Shown here: positions 1 to 8,225 of the stretch, piece by piece
How the letters are laid out: every line of letters starts with the position of its first letter
Numbering within the stretch: position 1 is the stretch's first letter
Assembly (NCBI RefSeq): GCF_048001765.1
Contig: NZ_CP181447.1
Coordinates: 434,001-498,000 of the forward strand
Reading direction: 5' to 3'
DNA from: Bombiscardovia asteroides_K
GTDB lineage: Bacteria > Actinomycetota > Actinomycetes > Actinomycetales > Bifidobacteriaceae
Length of the DNA: 64,000 bases
Position numbers and translations under genes: made by a program
Notes under the pieces: model-generated
The model's input: only the letters and a program-made list of their open reading frames with translations
Database searches by the model: none
Told to the model about the DNA's origin: nothing

Positions 1-890
1 CCGCCCTGCTCGATCCCAGTGGTCAGCTGCAGCCCGGCGTGCCCATGGCCCCGCCCGAGGGCGACGCGGGAACCGGTATGGTGGCGACCAACGCGGTTCG
101 TCCCCGCACCGGCAACGTGTCTGCGGGCACATCCATCTTCGCCATGGTGGTTTTGGAGCATCCACTGCGCGACTTCCATCCCGAGGTGGATCCGGTCACC
201 ACACCGGCTGGGGACCCGGCCGGCATGAGTCATGCCAACAACTTCACCTCGGACCTGAACGCCTGGGTGGGGCTGTTCGGGGACTTCGCCAAGGCTGCCG
301 GTCTGGACCTCAAGGGGGATGCGCTCTACGCCACCCTGTTCAACCAAGCGCTCCTTGGAGACAAGGATGCAGGCGGGCTGATCAACTACTGCTTCTATTC
401 CGGGGAGTTCCTGGCTGGCCTGGAGGAGGGCCGACCCGTCTTTGCCCGCGGCCCCGAAGGACGGATGACCCTGGCCAACTTCATGCGCGCCCAACTCTTC
501 TCTGCCTTCTCGCCGGTCACCATCGGCATGGATGTGATGACCCGCCAGGAGCATGTCCAGGTGGATACCATGGTCGGCCACGGTGGCATCTTCGCAACCC
601 CCAAGGTGGCCCAGCGGATCCTGGCAGCCGCCTTCAATGCGCCCATCAAGGTCATGTCCACCGCTGTGGAGGGGGGCGCCTGGGGCATGGCCGTCCTTGC
701 CGACTACCTGGGTCATGCCGACCAGACCCTGGCTGATTACCTGGATGCCAATGTCTTTGCAGGTGTCCAGTCCACAACGGAGCAGCCGGACCCGGCTGAT
801 GTGAAGGGCTTCAGAACCTTCTTCGACCGCTTCACCAAGGGCCTGCCAATCGAGCAGGCGGCTGTGAAGACCATTCCCCTGCAGGGATAA
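1..890 (+). CDS. araB: Ribulokinase, C-terminal part (5' end outside window)
   Basis: ATP-dependent phosphorylation of L-ribulose to L-ribulose-5-phosphate, the middle step of L-arabinose catabolism. The frame is open from base 3 and ends in TAA at 890, so about 295 C-terminal residues are present of roughly 550 usual for AraB. The text fits the second FGGY-kinase domain: a Gly-rich stretch GHGGIFATPKVAQRIL, then a segment with VEGGAWGMAVLA, as expected for the nucleotide-binding half. It is followed in the same direction by araD and araA, which makes the assignment secure. The start and any upstream regulator are outside the window. Confidence 0.93.
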   Translation, partial: ALLDPSGQLQPGVPMAPPEGDAGTGMVATNAVRPRTGNVSAGTSIFAMVVLEHPLRDFHPEVDPVTTPAGDPAGMSHANNFTSDLNAWVGLFGDFAKAAGLDLKGDALYATLFNQALLGDKDAGGLINYCFYSGEFLAGLEEGRPVFARGPEGRMTLANFMRAQLFSAFSPVTIGMDVMTRQEHVQVDTMVGHGGIFATPKVAQRILAAAFNAPIKVMSTAVEGGAWGMAVLADYLGHADQTLADYLDANVFAGVQSTTEQPDPADVKGFRTFFDRFTKGLPIEQAAVKTIPLQG

Positions 891-954
891 GGCGGGGAGC
901 TGAAAACGTCAAGCGGCTGGATCAGTGTGATCGGGCCGGGAAAAGGAGTTACTG

Positions 955-1647
955 ATGGTGTCCTTGGCTGATTATTCACCCGAGGTGCGCGACGAGGTGA
1001 AACTGGTGCGTGAGCAGGTGGCCACCTTGCATGCGCAGCTGACCAGATGGAATCTGGTGGTTTGGACGGCGGGCAACGTCTCGCAGCGTTTGCGCTCTGC
1101 TGATTTGATGGTCATCAAGCCCTCGGGGGTGCGCTATGAGCATCTGACCCCGGGATCCATGGTGGTCACCGATCTGGACGGCAATGTGGTTGACGGCGCT
1201 GAGGCTCCCTCCTCGGATACGCTATCCCATGCTTATATCTACCGGCATATGCCCGATGTCTATGGCGTGGTCCACACCCATTCCACCTATGCCACCGCCT
1301 GGGCGGCCACCGGCAGGGACATTCCCTGCGTGTTGACCATGATGGGCGACGAGTTCGGCGGCCCCGTGCCGGTGGGTCCCTTTGAGCTGATTGGCTCCGA
1401 GGCCATCGGCAAGGGCGTGGTCGACACCCTCAAGGATCACCCCGGCTGCCCGGCCGTGCTCATGCGCAACCATGGGCCCTTCACCGTGGGAGCCGATGCC
1501 GAGGCAGCGGTCAAGGCGGCTGCCATGACCGAGGAGGTGGCCCACACGGTCTGGGCAGCTGAGCAGATCGGCACGCCCAAGCCCATCGATCCGGCCGACA
1601 TAGCCAAGCTCAACGACCGGTACCAGCACGTCTACGGCCAGCACTGA
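955..1647 (+). CDS. araD: L-ribulose-5-phosphate 4-epimerase
   Basis: Converts L-ribulose-5-phosphate to D-xylulose-5-phosphate, which feeds the fructose-6-phosphate phosphoketolase (bifid) shunt. The 230-residue length is normal for this class II aldolase-family enzyme. Zinc-ligand signatures are visible: GVVHTHSTYA supplies two His, and RNHGPFTVG a third. The ATG at 955 is preceded by AAAAGGAG at about 6 nt. It lies 64 bp after araB and 29 bp before araA, so the three genes are almost surely one transcript. Confidence 0.95.
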   Translation: MVSLADYSPEVRDEVKLVREQVATLHAQLTRWNLVVWTAGNVSQRLRSADLMVIKPSGVRYEHLTPGSMVVTDLDGNVVDGAEAPSSDTLSHAYIYRHMPDVYGVVHTHSTYATAWAATGRDIPCVLTMMGDEFGGPVPVGPFELIGSEAIGKGVVDTLKDHPGCPAVLMRNHGPFTVGADAEAAVKAAAMTEEVAHTVWAAEQIGTPKPIDPADIAKLNDRYQHVYGQH

Positions 1648-1676
1648 GCTGGAACATAAGCAAAGGAGCAAGAAGT

Positions 1677-3191
1677 ATGAGCATGAAAAATCCCTTCGAG
1701 GGCAAGGAACTCTGGTTCGCCGTTGGTTCGCAGGACCTCTACGGCGAGGAGACCCTGCGCCAGGTGGGCGTCCAGGCTGCGGACATCGCCAAGTCCCTCA
1801 ATGATTCGGGTCGGATCCCGGTCAAGCTGGTTCTGAAGCCCACGCTGAAGGATTCGGATTCCATCCTGAACTTCATGGTCGATGCCTCGTCGAACCCGGC
1901 CTGCATCGGGGTGGTGGCCTGGATGCACACCTTCAGCCCGGCCAAGATGTGGATCAGGGGTCTGGAGAAGCTGCGCAAGCCGCTGCTGCAGCTGAACACG
2001 CAGCACCATGTGGAGATCCCATGGGACACCATCGACATGGACTTCATGAATCTGAACCAGTCGGCCCATGGCGATCGTGAGTTCGGCTACATCCTGACCA
2101 GGCTGGGAATCCCGCGCAAGATTGTGGTCGGCCACTACACCGACCCCGAGGTTGCCGACAAGATCGGCGTCTGGGCGCGTGCATGCGCAGGCTGGGATGC
2201 CGCCAACAACATGAAGGTCTGCCGCTGGGGCGACAACATGCGCGACGTCGCCGTCACCGAGGGCGACAAGACCGAGGCTGAGAGGGTCTTCGGCGTCTCC
2301 GTCAACACCTGGCCGGTCAACGAGCTGGTGGACCATGTGAACGCCGTCACCGACGACCAGGTCAAGGATCTGATCGATGACTACAAGCGCAGCTATGAGG
2401 TGGCTCCCGAACTTCTGGACTCCCGGTACGACTCCCTGGTGGTGGCCGCACGCGAAGAGCTCGGCATGCGGGCCATGATGGAAGAGGTGGGCGCCACCGC
2501 CGCCGTGGACAACTTCCAGGATCTGGGAGGCCTGCGTCAGCTGCCCGGCGTGGGGGCCCAGCGGTTGATGGCCGACGGGTACGGATTCTCGGCAGAGGGC
2601 GACTGGAAGACCTCGGTTCTGATCCGGATCGGCAACGTCATGGGCTACGGTCTCAAGGGCGGTTGCTCGCTCATGGAGGACTACTCCTACAACTTCGTGC
2701 CCGGCCACGAGGAGATCATGGGCGCCCACATGCTGGAGGTCTCGCCCACGCTGCTGACTGAGGGACGGCCCCGCCTGGAAATCCACCCCCTGTCCATCGG
2801 CGACAGGGAGGACCCGGTGCGTCTGGTCTTCACGGCCACCCCCTGCACTGATGCTGTGGTCGTCTCCCTGGCGGATGTACGCGAACGCTTCCGCCTGGTT
2901 ATGAACGTGGTGGATGTGGTCGAGCCCGGCGGGTCCCTGGCCAAGCTGCCTGTGGCACGCGCCCTCTGGAAGCCCCGGCCCTCGCTCAAGGTCTCGGCTG
3001 AGTGCTGGCTGCGCGCCGGCGCAGCCCACCATACCTGCATGACCACCACCGTTGGTCGCGAGGCCTGGGAGGACTTCGCCCGGATGGCCGGCGTGGAGCT
3101 CGCCGTCATCGACGAGAACACCGAACCGCGTCGTTTTGAGGCCGATCTACGTGCAGCCGAGCTCTACCACCGGCTGGACAACCGGCACTGA
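1677..3191 (+). CDS. araA: L-arabinose isomerase
   Basis: Interconverts L-arabinose and L-ribulose using a divalent metal. It has 504 residues against about 500 for E. coli AraA. The metal and acid/base residues fall in recognisable contexts: Glu in FSAEGDWKT, Glu in CSLMEDYSYNF, His in MGAHMLEVSP and His in GAAHHTCMTTT. The start follows AAAGGAGCAAGAAGT. It is the last gene of the araBDA operon, with an intrinsic terminator 27 bp past the stop. Confidence 0.96.
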   Translation: MSMKNPFEGKELWFAVGSQDLYGEETLRQVGVQAADIAKSLNDSGRIPVKLVLKPTLKDSDSILNFMVDASSNPACIGVVAWMHTFSPAKMWIRGLEKLRKPLLQLNTQHHVEIPWDTIDMDFMNLNQSAHGDREFGYILTRLGIPRKIVVGHYTDPEVADKIGVWARACAGWDAANNMKVCRWGDNMRDVAVTEGDKTEAERVFGVSVNTWPVNELVDHVNAVTDDQVKDLIDDYKRSYEVAPELLDSRYDSLVVAAREELGMRAMMEEVGATAAVDNFQDLGGLRQLPGVGAQRLMADGYGFSAEGDWKTSVLIRIGNVMGYGLKGGCSLMEDYSYNFVPGHEEIMGAHMLEVSPTLLTEGRPRLEIHPLSIGDREDPVRLVFTATPCTDAVVVSLADVRERFRLVMNVVDVVEPGGSLAKLPVARALWKPRPSLKVSAECWLRAGAAHHTCMTTTVGREAWEDFARMAGVELAVIDENTEPRRFEADLRAAELYHRLDNRH

Positions 3192-3217
3192 TCGCCTGTC
3201 TTAGGACAGATTGCAAG

Positions 3218-3250
3218 GCCCTGCCACAACACATGTGGTGGGGCTTTTTA
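3218..3250 (+). terminator. Rho-independent terminator of araBDA
   Basis: A 10-bp stem (3218-3227 with 3235-3244, including two G-U pairs), a 7-nt loop and a run of five T directly after. It closes the arabinose operon and insulates the pilus locus. Confidence 0.85.
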
Positions 3251-3271
3251 TATTCGGCTTGTCGGTTTGCG

Positions 3272-3300
3272 TTGTCCCAATTTTGTCGGTACAGTGATAA
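3272..3300 (+). promoter_or_regulatory. Candidate promoter of the major pilin gene
   Basis: TTGTCC at 3272-3277 and TGATAA at 3295-3300 are separated by 17 bp, giving a leader of about 125 nt before the pilin ATG at 3435. The TGTCCCAA sequence recurs near 3324 in the leader. A second possible -35 (TTGACA at about 3333) has no good -10 at the right distance. A run of only six C (3348-3353) lies in the leader. It is shorter than tracts usually linked to phase variation. Confidence 0.4.
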
Positions 3301-3434
3301 ATAGGCAATGGGAACAGTGGCATGTCCCAAAGTTGACATATTGCCCACCCCCCTGAGTCGGGGAAGTGATCGGTTGGGGAGGCGAAGATGTGCCTGGCCA
3401 TCCTGTGCCTATTAACAAAGAAGGGAATGCGTGC

Positions 3435-5414
3435 ATGCACATGCAACGAGATAATGAAGGGATAAGGCTCCCTAAGCTTTTAGGCTTGGCGGTTGCCGGA
3501 GCGACGCTCCTGGCGGGCATGGTCGTTTTGCCAGCCACCCAGGCTTCGGCCGCTGACGCCTATGGATTTGCCGCTGAAGATGACTTCGTAGCAGGCGATT
3601 TGGACACTGCCAAGGTGCCTCAGTTAACTGTCACCAAGTATCTGTCACTGAATGACGGCTATGCACCTACTGGCTCAGCCAATGATGCTGTTCAGCTGAA
3701 CTCAAATCACGATCTGGCTCCTGCCAAAGACATTCTGTTTAACGTGAGGGAAGTACAGCCGGCAGACGGCAAGAGTCTGGCTGATATCAATGCTAATGAA
3801 CCAACTTCCTATACATATAAGAACAATACGATATATGCTGGTGTGACCAACGGTCAAGGTGTCATCAACGATTGGTACCAAGGTGACACATCAGGAAAGC
3901 CAACTGATACAAAGCTGACTTTCCCCGCAGGTCCCAATCATTACTATATTCTGAGTGAGAATACAGCTGGTTCTTACGCTTTCGATCCCTCGAATCCAAA
4001 CGGAATTGATCAGACCAAGTATAAGACTGCCGTTAACTCATTCTTTGGTCTGCCTTATGCAACTAATGGATCGGATGCACAGCAGACTCGCGGTTTCATC
4101 TATCACCTGCACCTGTATCCAAAGAACGTCAACGCTCAATCTTTCGCCAAGACAGTGCAAAGTGTGAAGGATGCCGACGGGAATGTCAAGGATCAAACCA
4201 CTGCGACCGCTGGTGACACAGTCACCTATAAGCTGTCTCAGAAGATTTACAATGAAGGTACTGCTGCTAGCAACGACGGAAAGCTCGATGTCAAGGAATT
4301 GAAGGGTCAAGGGACCGATGTAAGGCTTGCTGATCGTATGTCTAGTTCCCTGCGGGGCAATCCAGCCACCATCAAGGCAGACATTCGGGATAGCAATGGT
4401 AATAAATTAGTAGATTTGGCAAAAACTGATGACTATACTCAGGATTTAGCCACTAATGCAAATCCCGCTCGGCTGAACGATACATCTAAGAAGATGTTTG
4501 CAGATGCGCCTTCTGATGATGTGACTTACTGGGTATTCGACTTCTTCACCACCGCTGGCGCTTCAAAAGTACAGACGAATGCCGCAACCTCTGTGATGGA
4601 GCTTGAGGTCACCTATGATGCTTTGGTCACCGGCAATGGTGATTCTACAGGTACCGGTGGTGTAGTTAATGATGCGGCATCTGACTTTAGCGAGAACAAG
4701 GGTTCTGACGGCAAGGGCAAGGATCCTGTGCCATCTCATACAAACGTTACCAATGCAGCATTAGCTTTTGGTTCTGTGCAGAGCAAGAAGCTGGGTTACC
4801 CTGCGTTGCCCGATACGGAATATCGTTTGGTCAAGGACGCTGATTCCACGGACAAGTACCTGGCTTCCGATGGTAAGTTCTACGGTTCGAAGGATACCGT
4901 TCCTAGCAATGTTCAGGTTTACAAGGCTACGGCCAACAAGAAAGGTCTGGTCGTCTTTGCCGCCCTGCCTATCTTCGGAACAGGAGAAAGCAAGGCAGCT
5001 GACAAGACTGTCCAAAATACAAGCTGGATGTTGGTTGAGACTAAGACCCCACAGGGCTGGCGTAACCCCGGCATCCCCTTCGGAAAAGTAACTTATGGGG
5101 ATGTAGGTATGACCGAGGAAGGCATTGTACAGAAGTACGGCCGTAACGCTACTTTGCAGCCGAACTACGATGCTCTGAACTTTGGCAACTTTGACGCGCC
5201 TGTAGGTGAGATTGGTACCGAAACGAAGTTGATGTTCAACAACGTGGCAGTCTCCAAGTATCTGGCCCACTATAAGACCACTGATGGTGATTCTCCATTG
5301 GCTTTGCCTCTGACTGGTGGTCGTGGCATCCTGTTGCTGCTGGTTGTCGGTGCCCTGATCATGGGTGGTGCCCTCTATGCCCGCAATCGGCGCAATAACG
5401 CCGTCCGGGCCTGA
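3435..5414 (+). CDS. LPXTG-anchored major pilin (fimbrial shaft subunit)
   Basis: Shaft subunit of a sortase-assembled pilus. From the ATG at 3435 (AAGAAGGG upstream) the protein has 659 residues. A signal peptide ends near ATQASAADA. A pilin-type YPKN motif has its Lys at residue 230, the expected nucleophile for inter-subunit isopeptide bonds. An E-box-like WMLVETKTPQGW has Glu535. The sorting signal LPLTGG is at 624-629, followed by a hydrophobic segment and a basic tail. The open frame extends up to 3366, but only 3435 gives a proper signal peptide. Base composition is clearly lower in G+C than in its neighbours (4381-4440 holds 20 G/C of 60), which suggests acquisition. A strong hairpin follows the stop. 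Confidence 0.9.
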   Translation: MHMQRDNEGIRLPKLLGLAVAGATLLAGMVVLPATQASAADAYGFAAEDDFVAGDLDTAKVPQLTVTKYLSLNDGYAPTGSANDAVQLNSNHDLAPAKDILFNVREVQPADGKSLADINANEPTSYTYKNNTIYAGVTNGQGVINDWYQGDTSGKPTDTKLTFPAGPNHYYILSENTAGSYAFDPSNPNGIDQTKYKTAVNSFFGLPYATNGSDAQQTRGFIYHLHLYPKNVNAQSFAKTVQSVKDADGNVKDQTTATAGDTVTYKLSQKIYNEGTAASNDGKLDVKELKGQGTDVRLADRMSSSLRGNPATIKADIRDSNGNKLVDLAKTDDYTQDLATNANPARLNDTSKKMFADAPSDDVTYWVFDFFTTAGASKVQTNAATSVMELEVTYDALVTGNGDSTGTGGVVNDAASDFSENKGSDGKGKDPVPSHTNVTNAALAFGSVQSKKLGYPALPDTEYRLVKDADSTDKYLASDGKFYGSKDTVPSNVQVYKATANKKGLVVFAALPIFGTGESKAADKTVQNTSWMLVETKTPQGWRNPGIPFGKVTYGDVGMTEEGIVQKYGRNATLQPNYDALNFGNFDAPVGEIGTETKLMFNNVAVSKYLAHYKTTDGDSPLALPLTGGRGILLLLVVGALIMGGALYARNRRNNAVRA

Positions 5415-5452
5415 TGATCACGGTCACATCAAGAATCATGTGAGGTGACCCG

Positions 5453-5490
5453 ATGGCGGACGGTTCCTCCGTGAATCGTCCGCCATTTTC
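5453..5490 (+). terminator. Intrinsic terminator between the two pilin genes
   Basis: A perfect 10-bp stem (5453-5462 with 5477-5486), a 14-nt loop and TTTT at 5486-5489. It sits between genes that act together, so it may be a partial terminator that lowers expression of the second pilin and sortase. Confidence 0.8.
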
Positions 5491-5493
5491 ATA

Positions 5494-5558
5494 CGGACCG
5501 TTGAACTTCTGCGGTCCGCACATGTCGGGACGCTGGTCTGGGTTTTACTCAGCCAGCG
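5494..5558 (+). other. Two further hairpins in the pilin intercistronic region
   Basis: A 7-bp perfect stem (5494-5500 with 5512-5518) is followed by an 11-bp stem with one bulge (5531-5536 and 5538-5542 with 5548-5558). Neither is followed by a clear T run. With the terminator just upstream they make the region from the major pilin to the second pilin highly structured. No obvious -35/-10 pair was found here. Confidence 0.6.
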
Positions 5559-5607
5559 AATCTGACGCAACCACGTCGTCGAAAGGCGGCCTTGGAAGGG
5601 AAGGTTT

Positions 5608-6438
5608 ATGAAGGGAATTGCCTTGCCGAAATGCCTCACCCACCGGGTCCTGCCCTGTCTGATTGCAGCCTTGGCCTGTTTAGGTCTGACTGCTTTCGAT
5701 ATGACGCCGGCGGCAGAGGCGACGACGGTCAACCCGACCCTGACGGTGCAACTCAAGAGAGGGCATTCAGGTCAAGGAGGTCAGAATGACATCCTGCCGA
5801 GTGCTCCTGTATCGGCAGGAGCAGGGTATGTCTTTCGTGCCCTGAGACTGGATGCCGGTACTCTGAAGAGCCGGGTGGAGGCACTTGACCATAATCCTGG
5901 CGCTGATAAGGCGCAAGCGGCCATCAGTAACGAGGTGGCGGCCAACCCGGATGCTTTCAAGGACAAGACGCAACCCGCTGAATACTACGGTGTGTCTGAT
6001 CAAGATGGCACTATAACCAACGCATCAGAAGCCAAATCACAAGGTGTCTGGCTTACAGGAGCCAATCTTGATTTAGACGCATCCAGCCTGACCGGAGGCA
6101 GTCCCGCAGTTTTTGATGGTGACTACTTCCATGCTTCATACTGGTTGGTCACCCTGGTAGCTACACCTAAGAACGCAAAGGTAAAAACCGATCCTGTGGT
6201 CGTACAGTTGCCGCTCTACCGCGAGCAGGGTGAAGTTCATCCACTTTATGATGTGACTATAAGTCCCAAGCTTGTGGACATACCTCAGGTCGTCCCAGTC
6301 GTGCGATCTGGAGGTCATGGCAAGCTGGCAGCTACCGGTGTCTCCATGGTAGCGCCTGGTATTCTGCTTATGATCCTGGCCATAATGGGCCTCTACTTGG
6401 CGGTAGTCGCACGATCCTGGAACAGGGATGAGCGCTAG
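5608..6438 (+). CDS. Minor or basal pilin with LAATG sorting signal
   Basis: 276-residue surface protein with a signal peptide (basic N-terminus, hydrophobic core, cleavage probably after AEA), an extracellular region of about 200 residues and a C-terminal anchor: LAATG at 240-244, a hydrophobic helix and a short tail with Arg and Lys. The motif has Ala where LPXTG has Pro. Pilin-like hints are YDVTISPK near residue 215 and YWLVTLVATP, which resembles an E-box that lacks the Glu. Start 5608 follows GGAAGGGAAGG. Placed between the major pilin and the pilus sortase, it is most likely the wall-linking or accessory subunit. No tip adhesin is encoded here. Confidence 0.75.
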   Translation: MKGIALPKCLTHRVLPCLIAALACLGLTAFDMTPAAEATTVNPTLTVQLKRGHSGQGGQNDILPSAPVSAGAGYVFRALRLDAGTLKSRVEALDHNPGADKAQAAISNEVAANPDAFKDKTQPAEYYGVSDQDGTITNASEAKSQGVWLTGANLDLDASSLTGGSPAVFDGDYFHASYWLVTLVATPKNAKVKTDPVVVQLPLYREQGEVHPLYDVTISPKLVDIPQVVPVVRSGGHGKLAATGVSMVAPGILLMILAIMGLYLAVVARSWNRDER

Positions 6439-6460
6439 GTATTCTCATGGCAATGTCGGT

Positions 6461-6483
6461 GTGATGCCATCAAAGGGCATCAC
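6461..6483 (+). other. Hairpin downstream of the minor pilin
   Basis: An 8-bp perfect inverted repeat (GTGATGCC with GGCATCAC) lies 22 bp after the stop codon and has no T tract. It may stabilise the 3' end of the transcript. Confidence 0.5.
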
Positions 6484-6503
6484 AGGCATCTGTGAGGATG
6501 TGT

Positions 6504-6541
6504 AAAGACCGGCGGTATCATACAGGTGCCGCCGGTCTTTG
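6504..6541 (+). terminator. Strong hairpin/terminator upstream of the sortase gene
   Basis: A perfect 12-bp stem AAAGACCGGCGG (6504-6515) with its complement (6529-6540) and a 13-nt loop. The T residues are part of the stem and only one more T-rich base follows, so termination may be incomplete. The sortase starts 55 bp later. Confidence 0.7.
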
Positions 6542-6595
6542 TATGTCAAGAACTAACAATCGGACTATTTGAAGTGGGCACGAGAAAGGCTATAG

Positions 6596-8098
6596 ATGGA
6601 CCAGTACACTGACTCGGCTACTATGAGCCCATCCCAGACGACCGGAAACGGTGAAGTTTCCTATGCGTCCATGCCGGCTGAGTCAGCATCGTCAGACATG
6701 CCTGTTGAGCAAGGGGACATGCCACCTGCATATGCTCCTAGTTCCGAGGTGCTGCCCTCCTATCCGCCTTCGGCAACACCTAAGGATCGCGGAGCTTCAG
6801 AGTCAGATGATTCAGATGCAATAGGAGCTCCAGTGACAGTTCCAGGCCACGCTACAACGTCTGCTCCGATAGTTGTCGTTTCAGGAAATCATTCCCAGGA
6901 CACAGATCAACAAGGTAAAGCAGGTCAGGAAGCTGCGACTGCATCCAAACAGGCCAAGAACGGTGGCAGGGCTGGCAAGTCAGGGCGGGGGTTCGGCCTC
7001 CTGGAAACCTTGGCATTTCTGATTGGTCTGGCAATCTTCCTCTATCCCCTGCTGGCAGCCTATGTGAACTATTCCAAGGACTCTGCCGCAGTAGACAACT
7101 ACGATCAGATCGTGGATGCACTCTCGCCTGCACAGCGCAGGGCAATGTGGCGTGATGCCAAGAAGTATGACGAGGAATTGGGCAAGCCTACGCTGAGGGA
7201 CCCCTTCAAGTACAAGGAAGTGAAGGAACCACTGGGTCGCTACTACAAAATCCTCAATGTGGATGGTAAGGGCATGATGGCCTATGTGGAGATCCCCAAG
7301 ATCAACGTCAAGCTGCCCGTCCGGCACGGTACCAGCGATGAGGTGCTCAAGGACGGCACAGGGCACATCGCCACAACCCACGTGCCTACAGACAACCGAA
7401 CAATCCATTCCGTCATTACCGGACACACCGGCGAAGTCGGCTACATGCTTTTTGACAACCTGACGCAGTTGCGCAAGGGGGACGTCTTCCAGATACGAGT
7501 GCTCAAACGGCATATGAGCTACAAGGTTGATCAGATCAAGATCATCCTGCCTACTGATGTGAGCGCACTGCAGCCAGTCCAGAATTCCAACTATGTGACC
7601 CTACTGACCTGCTACCCCTATGGTGTCAATTCCCACCGTCTGATTGTGCGTGGGCACTATATCGGCGATGACGTACCTCCCACCCAACCTGAAGGGGCGC
7701 CCATTTACATGGTCTGGGTGCTTCTGGCCCTGTTTTTGGCCTGCCTGGTGGGCTGGTACCTGCTCTCACGTCGTCGGCGCAACTGCCGCCACGAACTGGA
7801 GCAGATGGAACATCTGGAATCCCGCGCGACAGGACCGGGGGCCATGGGGGAGCCGCTGGCCACGATCATGGTCAGCCATGAGCAGGAGACCCGTTCAGAA
7901 GCCACCCGCCGCCGTCGGTTGATCAAAACCAGACGGATTTGCAGCGCGCTCATGTGGCTGTTGGCTGTGCTCGGCCTCTTCTTCGCCTGGGGTACGGTCG
8001 GCATGATGATGAGAATCAGTCTGCTGCCCGTATTCGACCTCGGCTACCACTGGTTCGACACCCACGTGCTGTACTTCTTCGGCATTAGCAAATTCTAA
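6596..8098 (+). CDS. Class C (pilus) sortase
   Basis: Transpeptidase that cleaves sorting signals and joins pilin subunits. The His/Cys/Arg triad is visible: His277 in ITGHTGEVGYMLFDNL, Cys339 in TLLTCYPYG and Arg348 in NSHRL. A DPF lid motif (residues 202-204) marks class C. There is a membrane segment near 136-159, the catalytic domain, then two more hydrophobic segments near 370-391 and 449-473. At 500 residues it is long for class C. The extra length is a Pro/Ser/Glu-rich cytoplasmic N-terminus of about 130 residues and a C-terminal region with a second membrane helix. ATG 6596 follows GAAAGG. It should polymerise the two pilins encoded upstream. Confidence 0.92.
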   Translation: MDQYTDSATMSPSQTTGNGEVSYASMPAESASSDMPVEQGDMPPAYAPSSEVLPSYPPSATPKDRGASESDDSDAIGAPVTVPGHATTSAPIVVVSGNHSQDTDQQGKAGQEAATASKQAKNGGRAGKSGRGFGLLETLAFLIGLAIFLYPLLAAYVNYSKDSAAVDNYDQIVDALSPAQRRAMWRDAKKYDEELGKPTLRDPFKYKEVKEPLGRYYKILNVDGKGMMAYVEIPKINVKLPVRHGTSDEVLKDGTGHIATTHVPTDNRTIHSVITGHTGEVGYMLFDNLTQLRKGDVFQIRVLKRHMSYKVDQIKIILPTDVSALQPVQNSNYVTLLTCYPYGVNSHRLIVRGHYIGDDVPPTQPEGAPIYMVWVLLALFLACLVGWYLLSRRRRNCRHELEQMEHLESRATGPGAMGEPLATIMVSHEQETRSEATRRRRLIKTRRICSALMWLLAVLGLFFAWGTVGMMMRISLLPVFDLGYHWFDTHVLYFFGISKF

Positions 8099-8165
8099 GC
8101 TGGTGTATGAGCGCACGTTTGACCACATGCGCCTGTTCTGCCGTAATCGGGCTTTTGCCTGGTTC

Positions 8166-8171
8166 TAGAAT
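8166..8171 (+). promoter_or_regulatory. -10 box upstream of aldo/keto reductase
   Basis: TAGAAT followed by GGAGCGAGC and an ATG at 8181, close to the recurring TAnnnT-GGAG-ATG pattern of this window. Transcription starting here would give either an almost leaderless start at 8181 or a leader of about 48 nt to the ATG at 8226. Confidence 0.5.
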
Positions 8172-8225
8172 GGAGCGAGCATGGCCCGGCAGACTGCTGG
8201 GCTGCATCCTGGGAAGGTGTGGACC

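Noticed and set aside
1632..3032. 466-codon minus-strand frame over araA
   Set aside because: Antisense shadow of a certain gene, His/Gln/Gly-rich with no domain.
3348..3353. Homopolymer C tract as a phase-variation switch for the pilin
   Set aside because: Only six bases long and outside the coding region. Known bifidobacterial pilin switches use longer tracts.
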